A DNA stretch of 64,000 nt. Origin: Micromonospora sp. NBC_01740. Lineage in GTDB: Bacteria > Actinomycetota > Actinomycetes > Mycobacteriales > Micromonosporaceae. The DNA is taken from contig NZ_CP109150.1 of assembly GCF_035920365.1 (NCBI RefSeq), positions 5,270,001-5,334,000 on the forward strand, given 5' to 3'. The notes below the pieces were generated by a model, which made no database searches, was not told the origin of the DNA, and was given only the letters and a program-made list of their open reading frames with translations. Below are positions 8,160-17,015 of this stretch, piece after piece; the first letter of the stretch is position 1; each line of letters starts with the position of its first letter. The position numbers and the translations under genes were made by a program.

Positions 8160-10580
8160 TCAGCGCCAGGTGTCGGTGCGGGTGTGGGTGCCGCCCGCCG
8201 GGGTGGTGAAGCTCCGGTTGCCGCCGGACTCCCAGGTGACGGAGCCGTCGGCGTTCTTCTTCAGGTACTTGTACTCGACGGCGGTGTTCGGCGGCAGGCT
8301 GACGGTGGCCCGCCAGATCGGGTAGTCGGCCGGGGAGAGCGCGACGGCGTTCGCGGGGTTCCAGCCGCCGAGGGCGGGCAGGTTGCCGACGACGTACACG
8401 TTCTGGCCGAATGAGGTGGTGGCGGTGGCGTGGAAGGCGGTGGCGACCGGCCCGGCGGTGTCGCCGCGGAAGGTCTCGGTGACGGTGTGGATGCCGCCCG
8501 CCGGGGTGGTGAGGCTCCGGTTCGCGCCGGACTCCCAGGTGACGACCCCGGCCGCGGTCTTCTTGATGAACTTGTACTCGACGGTGGCGGACCGGGGCAG
8601 GTCGACCACGCCGCGGAACACCCCACCGGCGGCGGGTAGCCGCACCGCGTTCGCCGGCGCCCAGTTGCCCAGCGCCGGGACGCCGCCGACGACGTAGACC
8701 TCCTGGCCGGCGGCCACGGTGGCGGTGACGGTGAAGGTCGTGGCGACGGTGTCCCCCACGGGCCCCGGCACGTAGGCGTCGGTCCGGGTCGTCGTACCGC
8801 CGGCGGGGGTGGTGAAGGTGCGGCTGGCGGCCTCCTGCTCGACCACCGTGGTTCCGCTCTTGACCAGGTACCGGTAGGAGACGGCGGTGGCCGCCGGCAG
8901 GTCGACGGTAGTGGTCCAGGAGCCGGTGGCGGTGCGGGTGAGCGGCACGGAGCTGGCCGGGTTGCCGTTGCCGAGCGCGGGGGTGTCGCCCACGAGGTGC
9001 AGCGTGCGGTCGGCGGGCAGCGCGGCGGTGGCGGTGAACGTGGTGGCCACCTTCGCGGCAGGGCCGCCCCGGGCGTTGGCGTGGATGGCGACCGCGCCGT
9101 TGGCGGGGATGGTGACGGTGGCCCGGCCGCCGGTCACGGTGACCGTGGCGCCGGTGCACCCGGCGGCGGTGGCGGCGCCGGAGATGACGTCGCAGTACGC
9201 GCCGTCGGCGAGGCCGGTGACGAACTGGGCGGTGCTGGCGGCGGCGGAGTCGTTGATGCCGATCCACCCGCGGTCGCCCCGATGGAAGCCGATGACGTTG
9301 CTGTTGACGACCGTGAAGTCCGAGATGGTCTTGACGTTGCGGGCGGTGTTGGCCCAGCCGACCATGCCCTTGATCCCGGTGGACCGGGTCAGGCAGGTCC
9401 AGGCGCCGCCGCAGACGGTGTCGGTCACGTGGCCGCTGCCGGTGGCCGGCGGCGACTCGTTGCGGTTCGACCAGGTGAAGCTGTCGTAGACCGAGGGCTT
9501 GCCGTGCGGGTACGCCAGCGCGAAGTAGTTGGCCAGGGTGTAGTCGCTGCCGTTCTTGTAGGACAGCACCACCCCGTCGCGTTCGAGGTCGTGGTTGGTG
9601 ACCATGGCGAAGACGTTGGCGCTGGGCGCGTCGAGGTTCCAGTTGGGAACGTTGGCGAGGTTCGCGATGGAGCCCTGGAAGCTGGAGCGCAGGCCCTTGG
9701 CGTACCCGAAGTCGAGCACGTCGCCGTTGCCGATGAACGCCCGCGCCTTGAGCGCGTCGTTGGAGGCGCCGTCGAAGATCTCCTGGGCGACGTACGGGCG
9801 CTTGTTCTCCGCGACGGTGTTGTTCAGCTTGCCGAGGATGGCCGCGAAGTCGGCCTTCTTGACGTGCTTGACCGCGTCGACGCGGAACCCGTCCACGCCC
9901 AGTCCGATGAGGTCGTTGAGGTACGCGGCGATCTTGTTGCGGACCTGTTCCTTCTCGGTGTACAGGTCGGACAGCGAGAGCAGCTCGCAGCTGGTCACCT
10001 GGGACTCGTTGTTCCAGTCGGTGATGCCGCCGGAGGTCGGGCAGTTGTCGCCGGGGTGGTGGAAGTCGCCGTGGCCGTACGGCACCGCCGGGTAGTCGTA
10101 GCCGGTGAAGGTGGTGCCGGCGTAGCCGACGGTGCCGGCCGCGTTGTTGACGCCGGCCATGTGGTTGACGACCGCGTCGACGTAGACGCGCACGCCGGCG
10201 GCGTGGCACGCCGTGACCATGGCGGCGAACTGCTGGCGGTTGCCGAACCGGCTGTCCAGCTTGTAGGACACGGGCTGGTACACCTCGTACCAGGGGTGCG
10301 CCCCGTCGGCGCTGTTGGGCAGGCTCACCGACTCCTGGGGCGGCGCGACCTGGACGGCGCCGTAGCCCGCGGGGCCGAGGTGGTCGGTGCAGGCCGCGGC
10401 GACCGAGTTCCAGTTCCACTCCCACAGGTTGGCCGTCACCTCGCTGTCGTTGAGGGCGACGGCGGCGTGGGCGGGCGCGGCGGCGGTCGCCACGAGCGGG
10501 GTGGCGCCGGACGCGACGACGACGGCGGCGAGGAGCAGGCGGGAGATGCGGGCGCGTAGGGGCGGTGTCGATCGTGCCAT
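8160..10580 (-). CDS. Secreted alpha-amylase, GH13 with three C-terminal starch-binding domains
   Basis: 806 residues. Start at the ATG at 10580, which begins an arginine-rich signal peptide ending near APAHA; upstream in-frame codons overlap the promoter and operators. The GH13 barrel shows all four conserved regions: DAVVNHMAG, FRVDAVKH (nucleophile D235), AQEIFDGA (acid/base E267) and VTNHDLER (D331). After a C-terminal beta domain come three tandem ~100-residue repeats, each with VYVVG..PALG..NPANAV-type strands and a closing TTPAGG, which match CBM20 starch-binding modules. Function: extracellular starch hydrolysis. Predicted control by a LacI/MalR-type repressor from the CTGCAA/TTGCAG palindromes upstream. 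Three CBM20 copies are more than the usual one. Confidence 0.92.
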   Translation of the reverse strand: MARSTPPLRARISRLLLAAVVVASGATPLVATAAAPAHAAVALNDSEVTANLWEWNWNSVAAACTDHLGPAGYGAVQVAPPQESVSLPNSADGAHPWYEVYQPVSYKLDSRFGNRQQFAAMVTACHAAGVRVYVDAVVNHMAGVNNAAGTVGYAGTTFTGYDYPAVPYGHGDFHHPGDNCPTSGGITDWNNESQVTSCELLSLSDLYTEKEQVRNKIAAYLNDLIGLGVDGFRVDAVKHVKKADFAAILGKLNNTVAENKRPYVAQEIFDGASNDALKARAFIGNGDVLDFGYAKGLRSSFQGSIANLANVPNWNLDAPSANVFAMVTNHDLERDGVVLSYKNGSDYTLANYFALAYPHGKPSVYDSFTWSNRNESPPATGSGHVTDTVCGGAWTCLTRSTGIKGMVGWANTARNVKTISDFTVVNSNVIGFHRGDRGWIGINDSAAASTAQFVTGLADGAYCDVISGAATAAGCTGATVTVTGGRATVTIPANGAVAIHANARGGPAAKVATTFTATAALPADRTLHLVGDTPALGNGNPASSVPLTRTATGSWTTTVDLPAATAVSYRYLVKSGTTVVEQEAASRTFTTPAGGTTTRTDAYVPGPVGDTVATTFTVTATVAAGQEVYVVGGVPALGNWAPANAVRLPAAGGVFRGVVDLPRSATVEYKFIKKTAAGVVTWESGANRSLTTPAGGIHTVTETFRGDTAGPVATAFHATATTSFGQNVYVVGNLPALGGWNPANAVALSPADYPIWRATVSLPPNTAVEYKYLKKNADGSVTWESGGNRSFTTPAGGTHTRTDTWR

Positions 10581-10670
10581 GACAGAAGGACCTACTTCCG
10601 GGGACGAAGAGGCACTGACGAGAGGACGGCCGTCCGGGTAGCAAAGACAATGCTCGATCGACAGCAGGCC

Positions 10671-10686
10671 CTGCAATACCTTGCAG
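10671..10686. promoter_or_regulatory. Palindromic operator upstream of the amylase
   Basis: CTGCAA-TACC-TTGCAG, a perfect 6-bp inverted repeat about 90 nt before the amylase ATG. Related CTTGCAG repeats occur in streptomycete amylase promoters controlled by MalR/Reg1-type LacI-family repressors. On the minus strand the TTGCAG half could double as a -35, with CATTGT 18 nt further on. Confidence 0.55.
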
Positions 10687-10760
10687 CAAACTTCTCGAAA
10701 TTTCATGGCAACATTGCCGATGGGCCCCGACAGGTCTCGTCCATAGCCCCCAAAAGCCAC

Positions 10761-10793
10761 GGAGCCGACGATCCATGGTGGATCGTCGGCTCC
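10761..10793 (-). terminator. Terminator hairpin after the ROK-kinase operon
   Basis: Perfect 15-bp inverted repeat, GGAGCCGACGATCCA (10761-10775) and its complement (10779-10793), around a 3-nt loop. It lies about 59 nt past the stop of the ROK kinase and before the amylase promoter, so it should insulate the two. No strong U-tract, as is usual in this group. Confidence 0.7.
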
Positions 10794-10799
10794 GCGCTC

Positions 10800-10813
10800 T
10801 GCAAGTCCTTGCA
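10800..10813. promoter_or_regulatory. Second TGCAAG/CTTGCA inverted repeat
   Basis: TGCAAG-TC-CTTGCA, on the far side of the terminator from the amylase. It resembles the operator at 10671 and may be an auxiliary site for looping by the same LacI-type regulator, or chance. Confidence 0.3.
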
Positions 10814-10851
10814 AGGGCCGCCGGGCCCGACGGCGGCACCGGCCGGGCCGG

Positions 10852-11781
10852 TCAGCGGGGGGTCGGCACCGCCTCGCGGGCGAGGATGACCGCGCCGAGC
10901 AACGCGGCGTCGTCGGCGAACCGCGACAGCACCACCTCCGGCGGGTACGGAAGGACCGCCGCCATCCGCTCCCCCAGCAGGCCGCGGATCAACGCGTTGC
11001 CGGCCACCCCGCCGACCAGCACCACCCGCTGCGGGTCGAGCAGCAGGCAGCAGGTGACCAGGTGCCGGGCCAGCTCGTCGGCGCGGGCGGTCAGCGCGTC
11101 CCGGGACGGGCCGGGCCGCTCGGCGGCGGCGGCCAGCCCCCGCGCTCCGCCCGGCACGCCGAGCGACTCGGCGAGCCGGTCCAGCGCCCGGCCGGAGAAG
11201 CCCAGCTCCAGCATCGTGCCCGGCCACGGGCCACCGGCCACGGCGTACCCGATCTCGCCGGCCGCCCCGTGGTGGCCGGCCAGCACCGACCCGCGGACCG
11301 TGACCGCCGCCGCCACGCCGGTGCCCAGGCCCACCACCAGGCCGGGGTCGGCGTCGCGGAGCGCGCCGAGCCGCAGCTCGGCCAGGGCGGCGGCGTTCAG
11401 GTCGTTGTCGACCGCCACCGCCGGCACCGCCAGGCGGTCCCGGACCGCGTCGGCCAGGCGCAGCCCGTCCCAGCCGGGCACGTTCGGCGCCAGGTCGATG
11501 CCGTCGGAGCGGACCACGCCGGGCGAGGCGATCCCGGCCGCCGCGACCGGCGCGCCGACCTCCCCCACCAGCTTCGCGGCCAGCGCCAGGGCGCGGTCCA
11601 GGGCCTGCGGGGCACCCCGCTCGGCGTACGTCGGCACCCGCTCGCGGGCCAGCAGCCGGCCCTCGCCGTCGGCCACCCCGACCGCCATCTTGGTGCCGCC
11701 GAAGTCGATGCCGAGCAGCACGCCCGCGTCGCCGGCCGGCGACGCGGACTGGGCGGCCCGGCCGGCGAGTCGCACGCTCAC
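10852..11781 (-). CDS. ROK-family sugar kinase (glucokinase-like)
   Basis: 309 residues. ATP-dependent hexose or amino-sugar kinase by family. IDFGGTKMAVGV is the phosphate-binding motif, VDNDLNAAAL holds the catalytic Asp, and AGHHGAAGEIGYAV is the ROK substrate motif, with Tyr where His is usual. The zinc-binding CxCGxxGCxE motif of classical ROK kinases is absent, so the substrate may differ from glucose. GTG start at 11781, reached by a GTGA overlap with a 15-codon mini-ORF that itself overlaps the upstream lyase gene. It is the last gene of the import/catabolic operon and is followed by a strong hairpin. Confidence 0.85.
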   Translation of the reverse strand: MSVRLAGRAAQSASPAGDAGVLLGIDFGGTKMAVGVADGEGRLLARERVPTYAERGAPQALDRALALAAKLVGEVGAPVAAAGIASPGVVRSDGIDLAPNVPGWDGLRLADAVRDRLAVPAVAVDNDLNAAALAELRLGALRDADPGLVVGLGTGVAAAVTVRGSVLAGHHGAAGEIGYAVAGGPWPGTMLELGFSGRALDRLAESLGVPGGARGLAAAAERPGPSRDALTARADELARHLVTCCLLLDPQRVVLVGGVAGNALIRGLLGERMAAVLPYPPEVVLSRFADDAALLGAVILAREAVPTPR

Positions 11782-11825
11782 CGGACCACCTCCACGCCCC
11801 CGGCCGCCGCGTCCCGCGCGCTCAT
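11778..11825 (-). CDS. 15-codon mini-ORF bridging lyase and kinase genes
   Basis: ATG at 11825 overlaps the lyase stop (ATGA) and its own TGA overlaps the kinase start (GTGA). The peptide would be MSARDAAAGGVEVVR. It contains GGAGGTGGT-like purines that could serve as the kinase ribosome-binding site, so it is more likely a coupling device or coincidence than a functional peptide. Confidence 0.3.
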   Translation of the reverse strand: MSARDAAAGGVEVVR

Positions 11826-13279
11826 CGGGCCGCCCCCTGCGCGGCGACCGCGTCCAGCGCCTCGTCGGCGGCGGCGAGGCGGTCGCGGACGGCGGCCAGC
11901 CGGCCGGCGACGGCGTCGAACGTGCCGCGCAGCACCGCCACCTGGGCCCGCACCGCGTCCGCGCCGGGGCCGTCCACCTGGGCGCGGTCGAGCACCAGTT
12001 CCGGGCGTACGGCGGCGGCGATCAGGTCGGCGACGGCGTCGTCGTCGAGCCCGTCGGCGATCCCCTCCGCCGCCGCCCGGACGGTCTGCGCGGTCCAGGT
12101 GGCCGGGGACCCGCCCCGGACCAGTCGGCCGACGACCGAGTGAGCGGCCCGGAACGGCACCCCGTGCCGGGTCAGCGCGTCGGCCGCGGCGGTGGTGGTG
12201 GCGCCGGAGGCGACGATCTCCTCGGCCGACGGCGGCTCCAGCGGCTCGATCTCGGCGAGGAAGCCGCCGAGCAGGGCGAAGAACCGGTCGGTGCGGTCGT
12301 TGCTCTCCCAGAGCCGCACCTGCACGTCGGTGGTGGCGTTGTTGGAGTCCTCCCACCAGGCGGCGCCGACGTTGTTGAGCACGCTGGCGGCGTCGGCGGC
12401 GGTGGCGCCGGCCATCGAGACGAGGTGCTCCAGCACCACCGGGTTGCGCTTCTGCGGCATGATGCTGCTGCCCTGGGTGAAGTCGCCGGGCGTGCTCACC
12501 CAGCGCCAGCTCAGCCAGTCCATGAGGGTGCGGGCCAGCCGGGCGCCGGTCGCGAGGGCCTGGGCGTTGAGGGTGCCGACCCGCACGAGGTGGTCGGCGC
12601 CGGCCACCGCCTCGTACGAGTTGGTGACCAGGCCGTCGAAGCCGAGCAGCTCGGCCACCCGGGCGGGGGCGATGTCCAGGTCGGTGCCCGCGAAGGCGCA
12701 GGAGCCCAGCGGCGAGACGTTGAGCTGGTCGATCAGCTCGGCGTAGGCGACGGCCTCCCCGGCGAGGGCCTCGGCGTAGCCGGCGAGGGCGTGCCCGATG
12801 GTGGTGGGCTGCGCCGGCCGGCGGTGGGTGTAGCCGGTGATCACCACGTCGGCGTACCGGTGCGCGGAGTCCAGTGCGGTCGCGCCGGCGGCGAGCACCC
12901 GGTCGAGCACGCCGAGGAGCTGCTCGCGCAGCAGCATCCGGAACACCCCGGCGTCGAGGTCGTTGCGGCTGCGGGCCATCTGCACGTCGAGCTCGGAGGT
13001 GGGGATGCCGCACGCCTGCGCCAGCCGCTTCTCCATCAGGTAGTAGGTGTCCTCGAAGGTGCCGTCGAACTCCGGCGCGCCGGAGGTGTCGGCGCGCAGC
13101 TCGGCCAGCCCGCGCAGCAGCCGGGCGCCCCGCTCGGCGGGCACCAGCCCCTGCTCGACCAGCATCACCACGTGGGCCTGGCTGGCCCGCACCATCGCCG
13201 GGAAGAGGTACCCGACGTGGTGGTCGTAGGTCGGCCGGAGGTGGTGCCGCTGATAGGTGGTCAGCGCGGGTGTGCTCAT
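11822..13279 (-). CDS. Argininosuccinate-lyase-like enzyme (aspartase/fumarase superfamily)
   Basis: 485 residues. The superfamily signature GSSIMPQKRNP is present, as are SRNDLDAG and YTHRRPAQPTTIGH, which match ArgH regions holding the catalytic base and substrate contacts. Such enzymes remove fumarate from a C-N linked succinyl group. It is probably not biosynthetic ArgH: it is co-oriented with an ABC importer, a creatininase-like amidase and an amidohydrolase rather than other arg genes. A catabolic C-N lyase is more likely; relatives include lyases that split N-succinyl chelators such as EDDS. ATG start with a purine-rich upstream tract; 63 nt after the amidohydrolase stop. Confidence 0.8.
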   Translation of the reverse strand: MSTPALTTYQRHHLRPTYDHHVGYLFPAMVRASQAHVVMLVEQGLVPAERGARLLRGLAELRADTSGAPEFDGTFEDTYYLMEKRLAQACGIPTSELDVQMARSRNDLDAGVFRMLLREQLLGVLDRVLAAGATALDSAHRYADVVITGYTHRRPAQPTTIGHALAGYAEALAGEAVAYAELIDQLNVSPLGSCAFAGTDLDIAPARVAELLGFDGLVTNSYEAVAGADHLVRVGTLNAQALATGARLARTLMDWLSWRWVSTPGDFTQGSSIMPQKRNPVVLEHLVSMAGATAADAASVLNNVGAAWWEDSNNATTDVQVRLWESNDRTDRFFALLGGFLAEIEPLEPPSAEEIVASGATTTAAADALTRHGVPFRAAHSVVGRLVRGGSPATWTAQTVRAAAEGIADGLDDDAVADLIAAAVRPELVLDRAQVDGPGADAVRAQVAVLRGTFDAVAGRLAAVRDRLAAADEALDAVAAQGAAR

Positions 13280-13342
13280 GACGGTCTCTACTTCCTTCCG
13301 TGCCGGGCTCGGCGTCGCGCGCCGCTCCCGGGCGTCAGCCGG

Positions 13343-14296
13343 TCAGTCGTCCAGGCCGAGCAGGCGCTCGGCGTTCCCGGCGAAGATCGCGCGTAGGTGG
13401 TCGTCGGGCAGCCCCAGCTCGCGGCAGATCCGCAGCTGGTCGTCGAGGTAGCGGGTGACGTACCCGCGCGGGAACCACGACGAGTCGCTGCCGAACACGA
13501 TCCGGTGCGGGCCGATGGTCTCGTAGCAACGCCGGAACAGCTCGTCCAGCGTCAGCTTGTACGGCATCCAGCGCACCCACTGGTTCGACCCCGAGGTGTC
13601 GACGTGGATGTTCGGGCAGCCCCACGCGGCGAAGAGCAGGTCCTGCACGTGCTGGACGCCGAAGTGCGGCACCACCACGGCCAGCTCGGGGAAGCGGCGG
13701 GCCATCCGGGCCAGCTCGTCCGGGCCCCCGTACCGGCCGTGGGAGAGGCCGCCGGCGCTGCCGTAGTGTCCGATGTGGATCAGCACGGGCACGCCGAGGC
13801 GCTGGGCGGCGCCCCAGAGCGGGTCGAGGGACTCGTCGTCGAGCGGGCCGGGCAGCAGCGGGGCGAAGAGCTTCAGCCCGCGCAGGCCGCGCTCGGTGAC
13901 GGCGCGTTCCAGCTCGGCGGCGGCGCCCGCGCCGTACGGGTCGTGGTGGGCGAAGCCGAGCAGCAGGTCGGGGTGGCGGTCCACCACGTCGGCGACGGTG
14001 TCGTTGCCGCCGCCGGTGACGAAGACCGCCCGGCGCACGTTCACCGCGCGCAGCTCCTCGGCCCAGCGGTCCGCCTCGTCCTGCCAGCGCTCGGCGGGCG
14101 GCTCCGGGTCGGGGAAGCCCCACGCCTGCCGCCACTGCCGCGCGTACGGGGCGGAAGCGGCGGCGCGGACCGCCCGCTCGTGCTCGCCGCCGGGGTGCAT
14201 GTCGGCGGCGTGCTCGCAGGCCCGGATCGTCTCGTCGGCGCCGATGCGGAAGTGCAGGTGGAAGTCGACGACGTCCAGTCCACGGTCGACGGTCAC
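13343..14296 (-). CDS. Amidohydrolase-2 family metal-dependent hydrolase
   Basis: 317 residues. TIM-barrel metal-binding landmarks are visible: DFHLHF (HxH), IHIGHYG, VVPHFGVQH and FGSDSSWF (the conserved Asp). These fit amidohydrolase-related decarboxylases/hydrolases acting on small organic acids or lactones. The GTG at 14296 overlaps the creatininase stop by GTGA, giving coupled translation; a longer upstream frame is only read-through of the neighbour. Part of the importer operon, so it probably processes an intermediate of the imported compound. Exact reaction unknown. Confidence 0.85.
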   Translation of the reverse strand: MTVDRGLDVVDFHLHFRIGADETIRACEHAADMHPGGEHERAVRAAASAPYARQWRQAWGFPDPEPPAERWQDEADRWAEELRAVNVRRAVFVTGGGNDTVADVVDRHPDLLLGFAHHDPYGAGAAAELERAVTERGLRGLKLFAPLLPGPLDDESLDPLWGAAQRLGVPVLIHIGHYGSAGGLSHGRYGGPDELARMARRFPELAVVVPHFGVQHVQDLLFAAWGCPNIHVDTSGSNQWVRWMPYKLTLDELFRRCYETIGPHRIVFGSDSSWFPRGYVTRYLDDQLRICRELGLPDDHLRAIFAGNAERLLGLDD

Positions 14297-15225
14297 GGTG
14301 CCTCCTCGGGCTCGGGCCCGCCGGCCGACGGCGCGTCCGCGGCCGGTGCCACTTCGGCGGGCAGCGGGGCGTCGGTGGGCGGGGCGGGCGGCGGGGCGGC
14401 CACCCAGGCGGCGACGACCTCGCGCAGCCGCGTCCCGGCGAGTTGCCGGACGCGGCGGCCCGCCTCCTCGCCGGCCAGCGAGATGTGCCCGGACCAGCCC
14501 TGCCACGGGTCGGGCCGGGACTCCACCAGCACGTACGGGTGGGTCACCGGCAGCTTCGGCTTCGGCGGCAGGTCGGCGACCGCGTCGAGGCGGACCGCGT
14601 CGGGGTCGAAGCCGAGCACCCCGGAGGTCTCGTACGCCCCGCCGTGGCCGCGCGACGGCAGCGGCCCGTACAGCTCGGCGGTCTCGGCCGGGGTGACCAG
14701 CTGGAACCAGTTGACCAGCAGCAGGCTCGCCGTGCGCCGCCCGGAGACCCACTCCATGGCGGCGCGGACGGTCGACATGTTCGCGTCGTGTCCGTTGACG
14801 ATCAGCAGGCGGGGGAAGCCGGCGGCCACGATCCCCTCGATCACGTCGGCGAGGTAGCCGACCGCGATCTCGGGCCGGATCGACACCGTGCCGGGCCACG
14901 GCCGGGTCTGGCCGGGGCAGGCGGCGTACGGCACGGCGGGAAAGAGCACCCCGCGCGGGCCCGCCGCCGTGGCCCGATCGCCGGCCGGAGTCGCGCCGCC
15001 GTCGCCGGGCGCCGCCGCGCCGTCGCCGCCGGAGATCGCGCTCTCGGCGGCGAAGCCCTCGGCGAGGATCAGGTCGGTGCCGAGCGGCAGGTGCGGGCCG
15101 TGCCACTCGACCGCGCCGACCGGGAGCACCGCGAAGTCCGCCGCTTCGGCGACCGCCGCGAGTTCCCCGCCGGGGATCCGGGCGGCGGGGACCAGCCCGC
15201 CGCCCGTCGGCCAGGCCGCGCTCAC
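14293..15225 (-). CDS. Creatininase-family amidohydrolase
   Basis: 310 residues. EWHGPHLPLGTD, NGHDANMS and HGGAYETS carry the His/Asp/Glu residues that bind the metal pair in creatininase and its relatives (which open cyclic amides or remove formyl/amino groups). An Ala/Gly/Asp-rich insert follows AAESAIS, and a Pro/Ala-rich tail follows the last helix, making it slightly longer than typical. GTG at 15225 overlaps the permease stop. With the lyase and amidohydrolase it suggests breakdown of a cyclic or N-substituted amide brought in by the ABC transporter. Confidence 0.85.
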   Translation of the reverse strand: MSAAWPTGGGLVPAARIPGGELAAVAEAADFAVLPVGAVEWHGPHLPLGTDLILAEGFAAESAISGGDGAAAPGDGGATPAGDRATAAGPRGVLFPAVPYAACPGQTRPWPGTVSIRPEIAVGYLADVIEGIVAAGFPRLLIVNGHDANMSTVRAAMEWVSGRRTASLLLVNWFQLVTPAETAELYGPLPSRGHGGAYETSGVLGFDPDAVRLDAVADLPPKPKLPVTHPYVLVESRPDPWQGWSGHISLAGEEAGRRVRQLAGTRLREVVAAWVAAPPPAPPTDAPLPAEVAPAADAPSAGGPEPEEAP

Positions 15226-17015
15226 GCCGTCCACTTGGCCGCCTCCCGACTGGAGCGCCGGCCGCCCTCCAGGCGACCGGAGACCACCATCACCACGAAG
15301 ATCAGGACAACCTGGAGCATGCCGTACGCGGCGGCGGTGCCGACCTCGAACGAGTACATCCGGTTGTTGATCTCGACGGAGATCGGCGCGGTCTCGGAGG
15401 TGTAGATCAGCACGGAGGCGACGAACTCGCCGACGCCGTGCACGAAGGCGAGCAGCGCGCCGGCCACCACGCCGGGCAGCATCAGCCGCAGGGTGACCGT
15501 GCCGAACGCCCGCCACCAGGACGCGCCCAGGTTGCGCGCGGCCTCCTCCAGCGACGGGTCGATCTGCGCCAGGGTGGCCGAGCTGGACCGGAACACCAGC
15601 GGCAGGAACCGCACGAAGTACGCCAGCGGCATGATCCAGAAGGTGCCGATCAGCACCTGTCCGAAGCTGAACGCGTTGCCCGTGCTGAACGCCGAGATCA
15701 GGTTGATCGCCACCACCGTGCCGGGCAGCGCCCAGGCCAGCATGACCGCCACGTCCAGCAGTCCCCGGCCGCGGAAGTCCAGCCGGCGCACCGCGTACGC
15801 GATGAGCACGCCGACGACGACGCAGGCGACGGTGGCGATGAGGCTCATCTGCAACGAGTTGAGGATCGGCTGGAACGCCGCCGGGTCGGAGAAGATCGTG
15901 ACGAAGTTCTGTGTGGTGTACGCCGCCGGGATGACCTCGGTGGTCCAGGAGCCGTCCTCGGAGAACGCGACCAGGGCGATGGTCGCCACCGGCGCGAGCA
16001 GGACCGCGGTGGCCAGGACCGAGGCGGCCAGGGCGAGCCACTTGCCCAGCGGGTTGGTGATCTCGCGCCGGTGCGCGGCGACGCCCTTGGACTGGGAGCG
16101 GTAGCTGCGCCGCCCCTCGTACCAGCGCATGCCGAGCAGGAACAGCACCGAGACCACGCCGAGCACCGAGGCGTACGTGGAGGCCATCGGCAGGTCGCCG
16201 TTGGTGCGGTTGATGTAGATCTGCATGGTCATCGTCTGGTCCACCCCGAACAGCAGCGGGGCGGTGTACGACGCCAGCGAGGTCATGAAGACCAGCAGCG
16301 AGGCGGAGACCAGCGCCGGGGTAAGCATCGGCAGCAGCACCGTGCGCCACACGCGGACCCGGCCGGCGCCCAGGTTGTACGCCGCCTCCTCCACCGACGG
16401 GTCCATGCCCGACAGCGCGGCCGAGGCGGACAGGTAGAAGTACGGGTACATGGTGAACGTGTGCACGACCAGCACGCCCGCGATGCCGCTGAACGGCAGC
16501 ACCGGGTTCTCGGCGCCGAAGAGCTGCTGGAGGCCGCGCGGCAGGATCCCGGTCTCGCTGTAGAGCAGCTGGAACGAGATCGCCCCGATCAGCGGCGGCA
16601 GCGCCGCCGGCACCAGGATGATCGCCTCGATCAGCTTGCGGCCGGGGAACGAGAAGCGCTTGAGCAGGAAGGCCATCGCCACGCCGACGACGCCGCAGAG
16701 CAGCACGCTGGCCGCGGAGATGATCAGCGAGGTGACCAGGGAGGACCGGGCGACCCCGCCGCCGGTGACGAAGCTGCCGTAGTTCTCCACGCCGTCCACG
16801 CCGACGCTCTCGGCGAAGGTGGCGAACATCGGCTGCACCACGTACCCGAAGAGGATCAGGGCGAGCGGGAAGACCAGGACGTACGGGAACCAGCGCGAGC
16901 CGGTGCCCCCGGCGAACCGCTCGGCGAGCCGGCGGCGCGGGCCGCGCGGCGGCGTCGGCTCGCCGGTGATCGGCGCGACGGTCGCCGGGCTGGGGGTGGC
17001 GGGGAGGGTGCTCAC
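15222..17015 (-). CDS. ABC transporter permease, two fused permease domains
   Basis: 597 residues with two homologous six-helix halves (about 45-320 and 330-590). Each carries the cytoplasmic EAA loop that docks the ATPase: EEAAYNLGAGRVRVW and EEAARNLGASWWRAF. The arrangement matches FbpB/PhnV-type importers for ferric iron, 2-aminoethylphosphonate and related anions. The GTG at 17015 is chosen for its GTGA overlap with the ATPase stop. Partner proteins are the ATPase and lipoprotein upstream in the same operon. Confidence 0.9.
   Translation of the reverse strand: MSTLPATPSPATVAPITGEPTPPRGPRRRLAERFAGGTGSRWFPYVLVFPLALILFGYVVQPMFATFAESVGVDGVENYGSFVTGGGVARSSLVTSLIISAASVLLCGVVGVAMAFLLKRFSFPGRKLIEAIILVPAALPPLIGAISFQLLYSETGILPRGLQQLFGAENPVLPFSGIAGVLVVHTFTMYPYFYLSASAALSGMDPSVEEAAYNLGAGRVRVWRTVLLPMLTPALVSASLLVFMTSLASYTAPLLFGVDQTMTMQIYINRTNGDLPMASTYASVLGVVSVLFLLGMRWYEGRRSYRSQSKGVAAHRREITNPLGKWLALAASVLATAVLLAPVATIALVAFSEDGSWTTEVIPAAYTTQNFVTIFSDPAAFQPILNSLQMSLIATVACVVVGVLIAYAVRRLDFRGRGLLDVAVMLAWALPGTVVAINLISAFSTGNAFSFGQVLIGTFWIMPLAYFVRFLPLVFRSSSATLAQIDPSLEEAARNLGASWWRAFGTVTLRLMLPGVVAGALLAFVHGVGEFVASVLIYTSETAPISVEINNRMYSFEVGTAAAYGMLQVVLIFVVMVVSGRLEGGRRSSREAAKWTA

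Noticed and set aside
11822..13279. Biosynthetic arginine gene argH
   Set aside because: No other arg genes nearby; it is embedded in an import/degradation operon, so a catabolic lyase is more likely.
13343..15106. 587-codon frame including the amidohydrolase
   Set aside because: Its first 270 codons are out-of-frame reading of the creatininase gene; the GTG at 14296 with a GTGA overlap is the credible start.
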